Below are positions 44,713 through 55,829 of a DNA stretch of 64,000 bases, one piece after another. Origin of the DNA: Bactericera cockerelli (lineage: Eukaryota > Arthropoda > Insecta > Hemiptera > Triozidae); NCBI GenBank assembly GCA_024516035.1, contig CM044967.1, positions 9,738,490 through 9,802,489 on the forward strand. Direction: 5' to 3'. A program made the translations under genes and the position numbers. The notes beneath the pieces are model-generated. The model was not told the origin of the DNA, made no database searches, and was given only the letters and a program-made list of their open reading frames with translations. Position 1 is the first letter of the stretch; each line of letters begins with the position of its first letter.

Positions 44713-45176
44713 AGGAAGAAAAGTATCCGAAAGCCTCTATACCTTAAAGGTAATAGAAAGTAGAAATGCATTTAGAGAAAACTATAGAAATAGTTTGAAC
44801 AATCACAAAACATGAAACGGAAAACTCACACACCCCTTCATGTTGATAAAAACTCATCAGAATTTCCCAACGTAAGTTATATCGATATTCATTCCCTCGG
44901 CGTTCCTTGCCCAGCGCTTCACTGGTTATTGATAATACTTTCTAGAACCCACCCCAGTCGCCAAGCAGTCTGGCCAGGTGACTAAAACTTTTCAAGTTCC
45001 CTGTGTCGGCCGTGATGGTGTTCTCGATGTGTCACTAGCCATATGAATCAATAATGAAGCCACGGGTATCATTGTTTGTACAGAGAGTACAGAGAGGAGT
45101 ACTAATTTTTTATCACTGGATTTCAGTAATTTTGTATCTCTGGACGATAGAATAAATAGACCTGATTAATTCTGAG
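44713..45176. other. Non-coding stretch
   Basis: Nothing recognised. Confidence 0.5.
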
Positions 45177-45368
45177 TGTCTCGGTAGCTTGGTGGTCAAA
45201 GCTTCTGACTGGTAATCCAGAGTTCGCCGGTTTGAAACCCAGCTGGACCATGACAAGTTACCCTCCCGTTTGAAATTTTGACCACATAATAATACGTCTT
45301 GGTATTACTGCTGGAATAATTGGACTTATTAGCCCTAATCAGGCATTATAGATAAGGCGATATTATTA
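45177..45368 (+). mobile_element. tRNA-derived SINE, family B copy 5 (near full length)
   Basis: GTCTCGGTAGCTTGGTGGTC, CTGACTGGTAATCCAGAG and CCGGTTTGAAACCCAGC give A box, anticodon arm (CTGGTAA, Thr GGT) and B box. The shared tail follows: ACATAATAATACGTCTTGG, ACTGCTGGAATAATTGGACT and ATAAGGCGATATTAT. Confidence 0.75.
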
Positions 45369-45683
45369 TATCACTGTAAAAATACCCTAATAGATTACTG
45401 GCAGAACTTTTTCGGTCAATAAACTGACAATGAAGATAGTGCAGGTCATTTGGTTATGAATAAAGACATTTTTTACTGAATTGGACATCATGTAGATCAT
45501 TGTCCTTGCAAAATTTATCTTTAATGGACCGCTATAGTTGAAGAAACTGAACCTTACCTCCTAGTGGTTCATCTATTATGAACAGAGATACCCCACCAAG
45601 ACCACATGTTGGTGAAGAAAGTGGGGAAATCAGACTGAAATTCTGAAATCGGATGGGGTAGGGTTGAAATACAATCACAATTG

Positions 45684-45702
45684 TTTTTTTTTTTTTTTTT
45701 TT
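45684..45702 (-). repeat. Poly(T) run of 19
   Basis: May be the poly(A) tail of a minus-strand retroposed copy whose body I cannot recognise. It abuts the target site of the next SINE. Confidence 0.7.
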
Positions 45703-45713
45703 AATAAGGTAGA

Positions 45714-45945
45714 CCCAGCGTCGATGGCGCGTTGAATACACCGGTTCTCGCAGGATCACCAAAGTTAAGCAACGTCCAGCGATGTGAAGACTTCGTGATG
45801 CTGGCATTGCGGCCCAATCCAGGCTGGGTGAGGTCAATGTGGGTAGCAGGTTTGTAAGTTTCCTGCGAATGGAGGGTAAAACCCCCGCCGTGTAAGACCA
45901 AGCAGTTGAAAAACGACGTTAAACCCTAATGAAACAATCAAACAA
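45714..45945 (+). mobile_element. Full-length 5S rRNA-derived SINE with 11-bp target duplication
   Basis: The head GCGCGTTGAATACACCGGTT, CTCGCAGGATCACCAAAGTT, AAGCAACGTCCAGCG closely follows insect 5S rRNA (positions roughly 10-70). A shared tail follows: CCAGGCTGGGTGAGGTCAAT, GTGGGTAGCAGG, GCGAATGGAGGG. The end is AACGACGTTAAACCC with an A-rich CAATCAAACAA terminus. AATAAGGTAGA flanks it at 45703-45713 and 45946-45956. This is the layout of SINE3-type elements: pol III promoter from 5S, LINE-related tail. Relatives lie at 15899, 30051, 36005, 44576 and 49372. Confidence 0.88.
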
Positions 45946-45956
45946 AATAAGGTAGA

Positions 45957-47544
45957 ATAGATGGCTCGATTGGCAAGGCTCATAATAGATTTTATATCAG
46001 CTATTCACTTAGGGCGAAATTATTATACGTTTTTATAATACCAGACTTAGATTTTGCGTATTGTCTTAGATGGGGAAAACTAATGTCATTGCTGAAGATC
46101 TCGATTTTGTCTATTAATTTGACCTTAATATATTACTATATCAAGTACCGTATCTGTTTTACTTCCCCCAGCGAGTATAGCTCATGGTGGTTTATGAAAT
46201 ATTGTCACAAAATTTCTGCAGCAATCTGATGTTTCACGGTCATTTCCCCCTGAGTTTGTTTTGAAAACACAGCAAATTTGATAGAATTCATTCACAGGAT
46301 TTACAGTTCATTACAAGTACCTTACTTTCTATTGTAGTTAAGAACATTGTGGCTGGCTCATGATGGGGAGCTTTGGGTATTTTGTAACAAATTCCTGAAT
46401 TGATAATAATGATTTAAAATCTCAACTAGCAGACTCTTCATTTGCGAATACAAGAGTGCTTGTGCAAAGATGAGCCACAGATTTGCGAACACCAGATTAG
46501 TTGCAACCCAGAATTAGAATTGAGTGCAGTTGTGCAAAATGTGTTTAACAAACTAGAAAAAGAGAAACACTCGTATCCAGGCAGTTCATTAAAAGCTATT
46601 TGTCAGAATGGAAATGAAAACCATAGCTCATCCTCATATTAGATCGCAACTCATAACGTAGGTACTCAAAATTCAATTTGTTGAAAAGAGAAACGAGTGT
46701 TAGCACCATACCCTGCTCTGAGCTCGCTAGGATCTCTGACCCAAGAGAAATGCAGACAATAACAAAGAGGCTGAGCAAGGTGTATTGTACATTACTTCAA
46801 ACTTTGTAATCCTTCGTTATACTCGCTTTTTACATAGTGAGATTATTTTAAACCACACTGGAAGTAATTTAGATCGTTTAATTAAAGTCGATAATGGTAC
46901 ACATACGTAGAGTCTATTGTTGTCGCTCAGCAAGAAGAGGTTAGGTTGCGGTGTTGGAGTACTAACCTCTGCGATTGTGATTGATAGAGTGGATGAGGCT
47001 GCGGTCACGCAAATTACAAGTGTCTTACTCTCCAATGTAATAAAATAGAACATTTATAGATATTACTTGGTTGGACCAGAGAATTCTTCAACGACTAGGA
47101 GGATTCTGAAGATACCAATTGTTGAGTTTAGTCTGCGATTGTGTATTGTGGTGAAGACTTGGCATCTATCCTGAGATATGACTCAAGTTTTAGTGATTCC
47201 ATGGATAAGACCAAGCTGTATTCTCTTTCGAAATGCCACTATTCGTCGCTGCTCATTTACAGGCATCTATCTATGCCACGCAAGTTGGCTGGTTTCACTA
47301 TACATAGCAGCAGGTTAAGCATAGCACCATATAGCAGCAGGTTGAATTAGCGCAGAACATTACTTTAGTGCCACCTGAAGAAACGTCTGTACTACCTTGT
47401 AATAATGAATTTCATGTTTGATCTATTATCAATAACTACTATTAGTATCGACACTTTGTTTCTGTTTATACTGATATGCTGATTTGTTGATGGTTTTAAC
47501 AGGATGGTACTCTTAGCAGGATAGTAGAATTCAATGGAAAAGTG
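45957..47544. other. Non-coding stretch
   Basis: Several 60-80 codon frames, none recognised. 46440-46640 and 47140-47350 look slightly less AT-biased. No repeat family found. Confidence 0.5.
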
Positions 47545-47600
47545 AAGAAGAGACCTTGTTCAGCAGTGGACTACTAACGCTTGTATGTGAAAATGATGAC
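47545..47600 (+). repeat. Non-LTR retrotransposon 3' end fragment
   Basis: GAAGAGACCTTGTTCAGCAG then TGGACTACTAACGC resembles the GAGGCCT..GCCCAGCAGTGG signature at the end of many insect LINE ORFs, followed by a GATGA-like tail. Only this short end remains. Confidence 0.5.
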
Positions 47601-47667
47601 TAAGAATCAAAGTCATGACTCTCTATTCTCTTAAGTCTAATGAAAAGCACACAATAGCTTTTCCTCG

Positions 47668-47795
47668 CTGCTCCCAGTAGCTCAAGCGTCGGTCTAGTCA
47701 TCCAGAGGTTGCGGCTATTCCATCCAGAGATTGCGGACAAGTTATTCATTTGGGATTTTGATGTCTTGGGCAGTAGAGATAAGGAGATATTATTG
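47668..47795 (+). repeat. tRNA-derived SINE, family B copy 6 (degraded)
   Basis: CTCCCAGTAGCTCAAGCGTC, TCATCCAGAGGTTGCGG, GGACAAGTTATTCATTTGGG and GATAAGGAGATATTATTGTT follow family B in order but with large deletions. Confidence 0.5.
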
Positions 47796-48711
47796 TTATT
47801 TTCAATAGGCAATGGGAAATATTTGTCATTCATTTGATATGTACATATGTTTACCACAAATTCACTCCTGTCCATAGTGATAATTTATATTAACTTATGT
47901 TATACCTACAGACCTATCACCTAAAATTTCCCACATTTATTGGACATCTAAGCAAGAACTAAATTTAATAATTCACTTTTCAGATTTTACAGATTATATT
48001 GATTTTTGGACATAGGGTAAACTGCTGTGAACATCAGATTGCTTTTTATTACTGTGAAAATACATAGATAATGGTTCAGGTTTTGTTGACTAACCGCTTA
48101 AGATAATACAATATCCCTGCACCTGATTTATTAAAAATCTAATAACCGTCTAATGAAACCCCTGCCTGCAATTAAATTCTACGCATTTTTCGGCCGGCTT
48201 ATCGGTGGAGAGTTGACATTTTTATCTCTTCAAACAAGGTTTGGTTTCATTATTACTTTCTATGAGGTCACTTTTTGAACTTGAGGTCTGTGTGTACTCT
48301 CAGGGTGTGACAAGTACTCGATGACAACAAATTCATGAAAATTGGCTATTTGTTTGCTTAGCATCTCATAATAAAAAATAAAAAAAAAAACATTTTACAT
48401 CAAGTACTATCTTAAAAATGTAAATAATATATTACAAAAGTTTAAGTATAACATCCGGGTCTTCTGGTTCTAAATCAGCTCTGTATTTTACTGTACATGT
48501 ACATTTTGCTATTAGACACCCCTTTTATGAACTTTTCTTGACTTGCAAATTTTCACTTGAGCCCCTTCTTGGATGATTGATTAAAAGTACACATGTGAGA
48601 GACTGAATATATTTTTCTTTTAGGTTATACTTTGTCATGAAAAAAAAAACACATTAATCGTAGCACTGGACTGTAGCCCCCCGACTACTGTGCATTGGGG
48701 CTCAAGTGGGT
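47796..48711. other. Non-coding stretch
   Basis: No feature recognised. Confidence 0.5.
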
Positions 48712-48925
48712 AATCGATACCTAGTCTGGAAATCGATATAGTGTAAGGATCCGTTGGTTCGAATCCCACCCAATGCATGAATTTTGCCTCATTTATTTGA
48801 GTATGTGACTATGTCACCATGACCACATCATAATAATAAGACTCTGAGGGTTAGGTGGTAGAAAATGCTTTATACATTTACCTCGCCTGGTGATTACCTT
48901 CCACTAATGTGTATTATTATTATAA
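48712..48925 (+). mobile_element. tRNA-derived SINE, family E copy 2 (most complete)
   Basis: GGATCCGTTGGTTCGAATCC, CACCCAATGCATGAATTTTG, GACCACATCATAATAATAAG, ACTCTGAGGGTTAGGTGG and ACCTCGCCTGGTGATTACC, ending in (ATT)n. It contains about 30 bp absent from copy 1. Confidence 0.7.
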
Positions 48926-49371
48926 TAAAATTATGTGAATAAAGGGTGCTTTCTCTTCTAAAGCTTCCTAACTTGTCTTGATTCACAATTGTTCAAAAAC
49001 ATCTTGGCTCGGAACGTAAACCGTCATCAAATTATGACCGCCACCTGAACGAACAAGCTTCTGAGGTTGAAAGGCATTCCTATTAGTCTACATATTTTTA
49101 GCATCTCGATTTTTGTGGTTGTAGCGGCGTAAGCTACGACGAATTGTTTTCACGATCTTGAACAAGATTTCTCGATCTCTAAGTAGGTAATAATTTCAGA
49201 ATGTGAAGTCTCCTTTGCTCGGTTAGTATTTCAGAGAAAATGTAAGCTCGAACCAGGTGATTGAGAGTTTGAAAAGTGATTATATTTGTGGTAATGACAA
49301 GATATCACTGTAGTTTTTGTTTATTTGCGTTTAATTAACGTCACTTTCAACTTCATGCCCACATCACTAGG
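48926..49371. other. Non-coding stretch
   Basis: Nothing recognised. Confidence 0.5.
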
Positions 49372-49447
49372 GAGGTATTTACTCACCATTCGCGCGGCAA
49401 ATAATCTAGCTACTCAAATCAACCTTACTGAAGGCGAGTGGGGCCAA
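49372..49447 (-). repeat. 5S-derived SINE tail fragment
   Basis: TACTCACCATTCGCGCGGCA, AGCTACTCAAATCAACCTTA match the complement of the tail in the copy at 15899. No 5S head. Confidence 0.5.
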
Positions 49448-49562
49448 TAATAGCGATATCACAATTACTCAAGCTAGCTTTAAGAAATATTTACGATACT
49501 AAGGACTTGACTAACCGACTTCCAGATGACGAGTCTACCACCTTATAGATCCAGTTTCTGAG
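49448..49562 (-). repeat. tRNA-derived SINE, family A copy 8
   Basis: On the minus strand: TGGATCTATAAGGTGGTAGA, CTCGTCATCTGGAAGTCGG, TTAGTCAAGTCC. Diverged but ordered as family A. Confidence 0.5.
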
Positions 49563-49574
49563 AGTTTATTATAA

Positions 49575-49740
49575 TTAATTTATTATTTTATTTGTGTTCA
49601 TCACAATCGTGATGTCACAGAAACTCAAACTGTATTGACTATATTTTTGTATAAGTAACTTGAGACTTGAACCACCGACCTCCAGTTTACAAGTCCGCCG
49701 CCTTATCAATCGAACTACTTATTACTGAGGACGGTTCATC
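49575..49740 (-). repeat. tRNA-derived SINE, family A copy 9, beside copy 8
   Basis: On the minus strand: GTTCGATTGATAAGGCGGCG, GACTTGTAAACTGGAGGTCG, GTGGTTCAAGTCTCAAG, ending in TGTGATGAACACAAATAA. It has the same orientation as copy 8, 12 bp away. Confidence 0.6.
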
Positions 49741-49756
49741 AGGCTACAGTCCATTT

Positions 49757-49805
49757 ATACATCTAGTACAACTTCTCACTTTTCTGTTTATACTGATTAT
49801 ATTCA
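49757..49805 (+). repeat. Family J 3' flank without ribozyme
   Basis: ACATCTAGTACAACTTCTCA then CTTTTCTGTTTATACTGATT matches the sequence after the hammerhead at 6641. Confidence 0.6.
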
Positions 49806-49894
49806 AGACAAATAATTACAAATTAAATTACAATATAATAGAAGAAAAAAATAAAGAAAAAATAAATAAATATTTACATAATATATGTCCTAAC

Positions 49895-49948
49895 TAAAGG
49901 GCGGGGTTATTGCCTTTGGCAATCTCTTCCACTCTAACCTTCAGGGTG
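49895..49948 (-). repeat. LINE-like 3' tail, family K copy 4
   Basis: On the minus strand: GTGGAAGAGATTGCC-AAA-GGCAATAACC then CCGCCCTTTAGTTAGG. Stem conserved, loop different. Confidence 0.65.
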
Positions 49949-50632
49949 ACGAAGATATGAGGAATCAGGCAGAGATGTTCTTGTCGCGTGAGGGATGTAT
50001 TGATCGAGCAGCTAAGGACGGCTCCCAACTCGAACTATTCCCAGCGAAATATTCGTGCCTGCACGGGGGCGTCTAGTAGGTAGGTTGACCCCATGGACTT
50101 ATCCTGTGCAAGGCACCACATTACTCCGATCATCGATCTCCCTATTCGTGCTGCCATCAACGAAAAAACCCTTGTTAGCACAAGTCATAACTTCTGAGTT
50201 ATAAAAAATAGTTTTCTTTCTCTCTTTTCTCTCTCTCCATTTTAGTTCCTTTGAAGAAAAAAAAAAAAACTTTTAGTACCTATGTAAGTACTTGGAGTTC
50301 TTTTACTTCGCTTCTAGATGAGAGTTGTTTTACGACTTTTACCGACGAGTTTAAAGGTCATTTTTACAAGTATAATATGTAAACTCCTTGCTTAAGATAA
50401 TTGTAGAACGAATTTTTTATCTGCAGGTGTTATAAAATGGATAATAAAATAAAACTAATCAGCTTTTTTTGGCATGTTTGGAAACCTTCTACCACGACAG
50501 TTAATATCCCTTGTAAATTATACTGATGAGCGCATTGCTCGACTTTCCAATGTACCTATGGAAATTCTACTAACAACACTGATTGATTGAACTTTTTTGC
50601 TGGCATTAATCCGCTCAGGGCAGACCGTTATA
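49949..50632. other. Non-coding stretch
   Basis: 50000-50165 is GC-richer with no frame of note. The rest is unassigned. Confidence 0.5.
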
Positions 50633-50780
50633 ATAATAATAATAACACTCTTTAGTGGAAGGTAACCACCAGGCGAGGTTAATGCTCAAAGCATTTTCTA
50701 CCGGCTCAGAGTCTTATTATTATGTGGTCACAAACTCAAATTAATGAGGAAAATTTCGTGCACTGGGTGGGATTATACTC
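50633..50780 (-). repeat. tRNA-derived SINE, family E copy 3 (5' truncated)
   Basis: Minus-strand complement of the E body and tail: TAGTGGAAGGTAACCACCAG, GCGAGGTTAATGCTCAAAG and CACTGGGTGGGATTATAC. The B box is lost. Confidence 0.65.
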
Positions 50781-50966
50781 AACATTCTCCAACAGTTCCT
50801 CTTTACCCGCGTATCCCTGATTCTATAGTTATTCTGAACTGTTATTTGATGAATAATCAATCTTTTTGGTGCATAATCACTCAATCTCAATCACTATCAT
50901 GTTGAATAATTTAATCTGTTAGCTATCCTCGGCCTAACTCAGGTTGCAAGAGATTCATGTATATTG

Positions 50967-51195
50967 TCATACTAGCGGGCTGTCGTCCGCTTTGCGGGTC
51001 GAGGCATGGCCGTGAAAGCAAAAAATCCTTTTTCGCCAATGGCAGGTGTTGTAGTGGGAATTTCGAAAAATACCGTCTTATTGCATATTTAGACTATAAG
51101 ACAAAGCTACCTACCAAATTTCAGCTTCGTAGGACTTACGGTTTGGGCTGTAGAGCGATGATCAGTCAGTGGTCAGTCAGTGACTTTGACATTTA
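50967..51195 (+). repeat. Dispersed repeat fragment with TCAGTCAGTG end
   Basis: TAGCGGGCTGTCGTCCGCTT, TCGAGGCATGGCCGTGAAAG, TACCAAATTTCAGCTTCGTA and TGATCAGTCAGTGGTCAGTC resemble a non-coding repeat common in insect genomes that ends in (AGTC)n. Class not known to me. The overlapping 111-codon frame is probably spurious. Confidence 0.45.
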
Positions 51196-51199
51196 TATA

Positions 51200-51362
51200 T
51201 TAAGATTTGTGTTAATCCCAATCCTAATTAAAAATCATAATATAATTATGTATTTACTCAAACTCGCCTTACTAAATAACTGCATTACCTGAGACTCGAA
51301 ACACCAAACTCCAGTTTACTAGTTCATGACCTTGTTTATCCAACTAATACTGAAGTCGGTGG
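51200..51362 (-). repeat. tRNA-derived SINE, family A copy 10
   Basis: On the minus strand: CCGACTTCAGTATTAGTTGG, AACTAGTAAACTGGAGTTTG, GTGTTTCGAGTCTCAGG. Diverged copy. Confidence 0.5.
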
Positions 51363-52645
51363 ATGAGTTTAATTTAATGAGCTAGTTTGAGCAAATATCC
51401 TGTGCTATTTTAAAAATATACTTCGCAAAAAAATCATGAACAACTGGTGTTATCTTTTTAATACAAAGAACCCACGTAGCATTCACGCATCAGCTTAAAA
51501 TGTGCCCAGTATAAAGAAAAACTGAGAAGTCATATACTCAGAAGATAAAAAAAAACAACAGAAATTCAATTAGAGAGAAAGGTTTTTTTTCTGACAGTAA
51601 AAAAGGGAGAATTGTTGAAAACACAGGGATTTAGAAATTATAATCTCAACTTTTTCACTCTCGCAACTCCCGGGGCTTTAATGGACATGTTTCGTAATTA
51701 GTACATTGACCAACACTCGACTGACTTTTTTTCTTTCTTTTTTCCCCCTTTAGTGTTTCTAGAACAGAACGAAACGAAACCGAAGATTTAAGGTGTCGAA
51801 ATTTTTGGTACGCTAATTGGAGCAATACAGGAAGTGGTGTTAATATTAGTTCAATCAGAATCGCACCCTTAAGGGTTTCAATCTAAATTAGATCCCGTTT
51901 GCAATCTGCTGATAAAATCCTTTGCACATTAAGAACTGCGATTCCCAGGATAAAAATAATATTAAATAATGATGATTATAATAACAATTAAAACAATAAT
52001 AACAAAAGAATACGTCTTGAAAAGAGCTAACCAGTAGGCGAGGTTTTTTCTTAAAGAAAGAAGAACAAAAAATATTTAGGTCAATGAATTGGTATCTCAA
52101 ATAAATGAGAAGTAAATCATATCCGTTGGATATTGAGCTCGCGAGTTCCTACATCACCATTCAGTCCCGACTCCCGACTCACAAGTGTTAAAAAGGTTCG
52201 GAACAGGATCTCATTTCTAGGATAAACGGAATTTGGAAATTAGGACTGATTAGACGACGTATGCATGGCTGAGATTGAATCAGGTCTAGATTACACAGGA
52301 TATTGTAGGTCCGAGTGTGGGATCCTATGTCCACTTCCGGATCGGCGTCCCCCCTTTTGCCTACGAAAACAATTGCTTTCATTAAAATTTTCCTCCCGCG
52401 GATACGCTGGTAATTAACTGATTGTTAAACTGTTTGCCTGATAGCCCGGGCCGTGTTTTGTATCATTAACACTCTGGGAGATCCCATTGTGTAGGCCGGG
52501 TGACGGGTGATCTGGGTTTTTGAAACTGTCCAACACACGCCTTGTAGTGTTTGTTGTGGGCTGTGTGGTTCAGTTGGGAGAGACAAGATTCCTGTGCCGG
52601 TGTTCCACAGCTGGGTGCTAGGATGAGGCGTTGGACTTTTGTCGG
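51363..52645. other. Non-coding stretch, GC-richer toward its end
   Basis: 52140-52640 is GC-richer. Frames are short and unrecognised. No terminal repeats found. Confidence 0.5.
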
Positions 52646-52780
52646 CAGTAGAATCTCGCTAACTCGAAATCCCGATAGGTTGAAAATCTCGTTACTCGAA
52701 AGAATTCTTCGAAACTTGTCGAACTTCGCTCCTTATTCGAAATCCCGATAACTAAAAACTATAGATAACTCGAAACGACG
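52646..52780 (+). repeat. Pogo/Tigger-like TIR-proximal repeat
   Basis: CAGTAGAATCTCGCTAACTC followed by repeated ACTCGAAA and ATTCGAAATCCCGATAACT resembles the ends of pogo-like MITEs (CAGTAGAACCTCGATAACTCG type). No matching right end found. Confidence 0.45.
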
Positions 52781-54497
52781 CTTCTACCCCTTGAATTTCA
52801 TGCTAACGGTATTCTAAGTGTACCTATATGAACTAATCAAAAAATTTGGGAGAGGGGGCATTGATTCAATAGAATGATACCAGTTCAATTTGGACCTCTT
52901 AATTATAAAAATCGCAAGATAATAAATACTTCTCTAATTTGTATGAAAATAAGTCAAATGAAAGAGGAGGCTTAGTGAATTATGAAAGGGGAGCATCAGT
53001 TACAATATCAGAGTTAGTGTTCGCAAATATTGACTGTAGGTAATTACTTAAATTAAAACATTTTCTTATGTTGAATAAAACATAGGGCACAAGTGGCCTT
53101 TTAATCATCGTGAATGACAATTTGGACTTTTTTGGCTCTTTTTTTGAGCTCTACTGTAAAATTATACAATTCTTGAATTTGACTCAATTATAACTTTTTA
53201 GCCTCATATTGAAACAAGTTGTAAATATTATTTTAACCTCGAAGGAAGCCAATGTGACCTTTTCAATAAGCTGACACGAAAGGAAGAGAGGTGTTGGGAG
53301 ACGGTTTAGTTCAGAGAGGTTGAGGAAGGGAATTCGAATTTTGCGAATTTATGGAAACATTTTACTTTGGCCAGTATTTATTTCCTCTTTGTACATACAG
53401 GAATGTACCTGTTGCGAAGCGCCGGGCAGCGACTAGTTAAGCTATAATTTTATGATAGGCCTCGAGCCATTGTCAGACAATGTAAGGAGGCCTGGCTGGA
53501 TCACCTAATGAGACTGGTCTGACGCATGCCATGCGATTTCATTATCCGCCTCACTATGAACAGGCTAAATTCAAAGAAAGACGCGATGAAAGGATACCAG
53601 AGAGATGTTTCTTTCATAAAAGCTTTGATTAAAATTTCACAGTTTGAAACTCACCATTGTTTTAATAGATATAGATGATTAATAATTTACCAGGTGTATT
53701 GATGAGTATATCCATAGGTCACTCTATCTGTATTGCAGCCCACTGAGTTTTGACCTGTGTGAATACTAATATATCTTCATCATTCGCCGTAGCGCGGATC
53801 AAATATGTCGTCTCTTGTGAGGTCACCAAGTCGCCAGTCATCGCTGTTATCTGGATGGAACAAGTCGAATATTTTTCATGCACATAATAATATTAATAAT
53901 ATAGAATTAGTACCTTTTTTTTAAATATGAATTATTTTCTCATTTGCATTAACAATAGTACTAAATGAGTAATTAAGAGTGGCCTAAGCAAGTGAGACCT
54001 AATCGTTGATCTTTTGAAGGACGCTAGTGTACAGCCTATTGGCTAATGAACCCCTATAATACGACACCAGTAGTAAACCATAGAATGCAGATATTTTCAT
54101 TTTAGCTAATTTAGTACTCTCAGTATCCCTGCACGAATATCAACATCAAAAAAATTGATTTGAATCTATCCTGAATGTAAGGGAAAATCCCGATTACAGA
54201 ACAAGTTGAATGATACGAGTGTAAAAGAATTCTTAAATTCCAGGCAGAGGTGAACGAAATGTTAGCCTCTGAGAAATCAGTCTTTGAGAATGGCTTTGAA
54301 AGGTTTTACAATTATTTTTTTTAAACAAGATTCGTGCTTTATTTGTACATCATTTCATTACAATGGTGAACACTGTCAAAACTCTTGGTGATATAAGAGT
54401 GAGTTTTTGAAAAAAACATTGTCACATATATTTTTGATATGTCCAAAATTCTGGAGGAAGAATTTCAAAAAACTCTTATTTTAACGAAGGAAACAGT
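52781..54497. other. Non-coding stretch
   Basis: GCGAAGCGCCGGGCAGCGAC at about 53415 is of the kind seen at ends of the (AGTC)n repeat family. The rest is unassigned. Confidence 0.45.
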
Positions 54498-54570
54498 GAC
54501 CTCAGTAGTTGGACTTGTAACACGGAGATTGGTGTTTTGATTCCTAATCATAATCATGGAGATGGAGATC
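54498..54570 (+). repeat. tRNA-derived SINE, family A copy 11 (degraded)
   Basis: GACCTCAGTAGTTGGACTTG, TAACACGGAGATTGGTG, TTTTGATTCC. Deleted in the D-arm region. Confidence 0.45.
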
Positions 54571-55090
54571 TTTAAAAAGATGGACACTCTCCTTCTCACA
54601 CTCTATTGGGACAGTAATTGGGACACTCTGCTGATTGACACCTATAATTCCAATTAATCATAGATCTCTATAGTCATGTTGGTTCTTGCTAAGAACGCAA
54701 GCAGGTTTGTTCCTCATGCGATCATATTATCTCTTCTTCAGGAGAGTGTTTACACTTGTCGATATATGTTCCAGCGCAGTAATTAACTTTCAAACTGTTC
54801 CATTCTCGCAACACGTGACTTGTGATTCATTGTAATGACTGGTGCACTAAAATATCCCGTCGCCGCGAGATGTTTCGAGAAAAACAAAAGTCCAAAATGA
54901 GTTTTTCTTACGCAACACAATGGACCTTGGTCACGCTACGCCGTCAGTCTGGGATATATCTTTTCATCTTCTTCTTGTAATGCCGCCCGCACACGTTCAG
55001 TATATGGACAGTACATATTTCCAGTGGAACCACTGGGCCCGGTGAAGGTTTTCCGGTCAGTGACCAGATCTCAAAGGGTAACACTCAGTA
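54571..55090. other. Non-coding stretch
   Basis: No feature recognised. Confidence 0.5.
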
Positions 55091-55245
55091 ATGTCAAACC
55101 TGGATATAAGAGAAAACTAGATATAAGAGAACGATTTCCAGGGCAACCTTACCTCTCTACAAGGGAAATTAACCTCTTTATAAGAGGAACCTGGATATAA
55201 GAGAAAAAAATTCCGGTCCCTTGAGTTTCATTATATCCAGGTTCA
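55091..55245. mobile_element. Pogo/Tigger-like MITE, copy 2
   Basis: Starts ATGTCAAACCTGGATATAAG and ends TTATATCCAGGTTCAA. It has an internal duplication of TAGATATAAGAGA near its left end and another GGATATAAGAGAA before the right end. Same core as copies 1 and 3 (CTTTATAAGAGGAACC, TTCCGGTCCCTTGAG). Confidence 0.65.
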
Positions 55246-55266
55246 ATTTTTTTTTTTTTTTAATAT

Positions 55267-55606
55267 AGGTACCTTGTTTATACTGCCGAGCAGGCGCGGC
55301 CGGTGGGGAAATGTTTAGGGGGTACTGCCACATAAACCGGACTGAAATTGGATTTATAGAGCCGTTCTCTCAGTATCTAAAAAGTTTGAGTTTGTTACGA
55401 GTACTTATTTGTTTATTAATTATTTTAGAAAGATGTAATGATTTCCATTTCGAGCTAGGACCATTGTGTACGAGCTAGGAAGAAAATCCTCTCATTTTTA
55501 CTCTTTTGTCTGGGAGTGCTGCAGTGACGCAGCTCCTTAGCACCGGCCGCGTCTGCTGCCGAGGTAAGACTGAAAAGTACCTTTACTCCAGCAGTCAAAG
55601 AGGTTT
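55267..55606 (-). repeat. SINE family B-related tail, interrupted
   Basis: TACCTTGTTTATACTGCCGA (55270-55289) continues after the interrupting element as GGTAAGACTGAAAAGTACC then TTTACTCCAGCAG. The uninterrupted version lies at 13398-13445. Confidence 0.7.
55291..55555. mobile_element. 265-bp hAT-like MITE with 8-bp target duplication
   Basis: Ends CAGGCGCGGCCGGTG and CACCGGCCGCGTCTG are inverted repeats with one mismatch, starting with CAG as hAT ends often do. CTGCCGAG lies directly outside both ends (55283-55290, 55556-55563), an 8-bp duplication. It is inserted in a SINE tail whose empty form is at 13398. No transposase is present, so it is non-autonomous. Confidence 0.88.
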
Positions 55607-55727
55607 TATGTATTTCATAGGTAACTTGACCGTTCGTGGGGGGCATTTGTATGATGAATACCTAGAACCTAACCTCTAAACAGAAAAGTAAAATATCGTG
55701 TGGATAAAATGAACTAGTACGTAGATA

Positions 55728-55790
55728 TCAGAACTTGCCTAGACAGCTGTTTATAAGTAATTGGCACTCTTTGGCAGGCGGTTTGTTATA
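55728..55790 (-). repeat. Decayed hammerhead, family J copy 3
   Basis: On the minus strand GCCTGCC AAAGAGTGCC AATTACTTATAAACAGCTGTC TAGGC aligns to the ribozyme region of copy 1. CTGATGA and the G of GAAA are lost, while ACAGCTGTC and the stem I halves GCCT/AGGC persist. Not catalytic. Confidence 0.6.
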
Positions 55791-55829
55791 TCCATTCCAT
55801 CAACTAACCTCTTCTATTTAAATCAGGTT

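Noticed and set aside
45714..45785. Possible 5S rRNA gene
   Set aside because: Only about two-thirds of 5S is present, it is fused to a SINE tail and flanked by target duplications.
50529..50560. Second type of hammerhead (CTGATGAGCGCATTGCTCGAC)
   Set aside because: CTGATGA and a possible stem II are present, but GAAA is replaced by GACT and there is no cleavage-site context.
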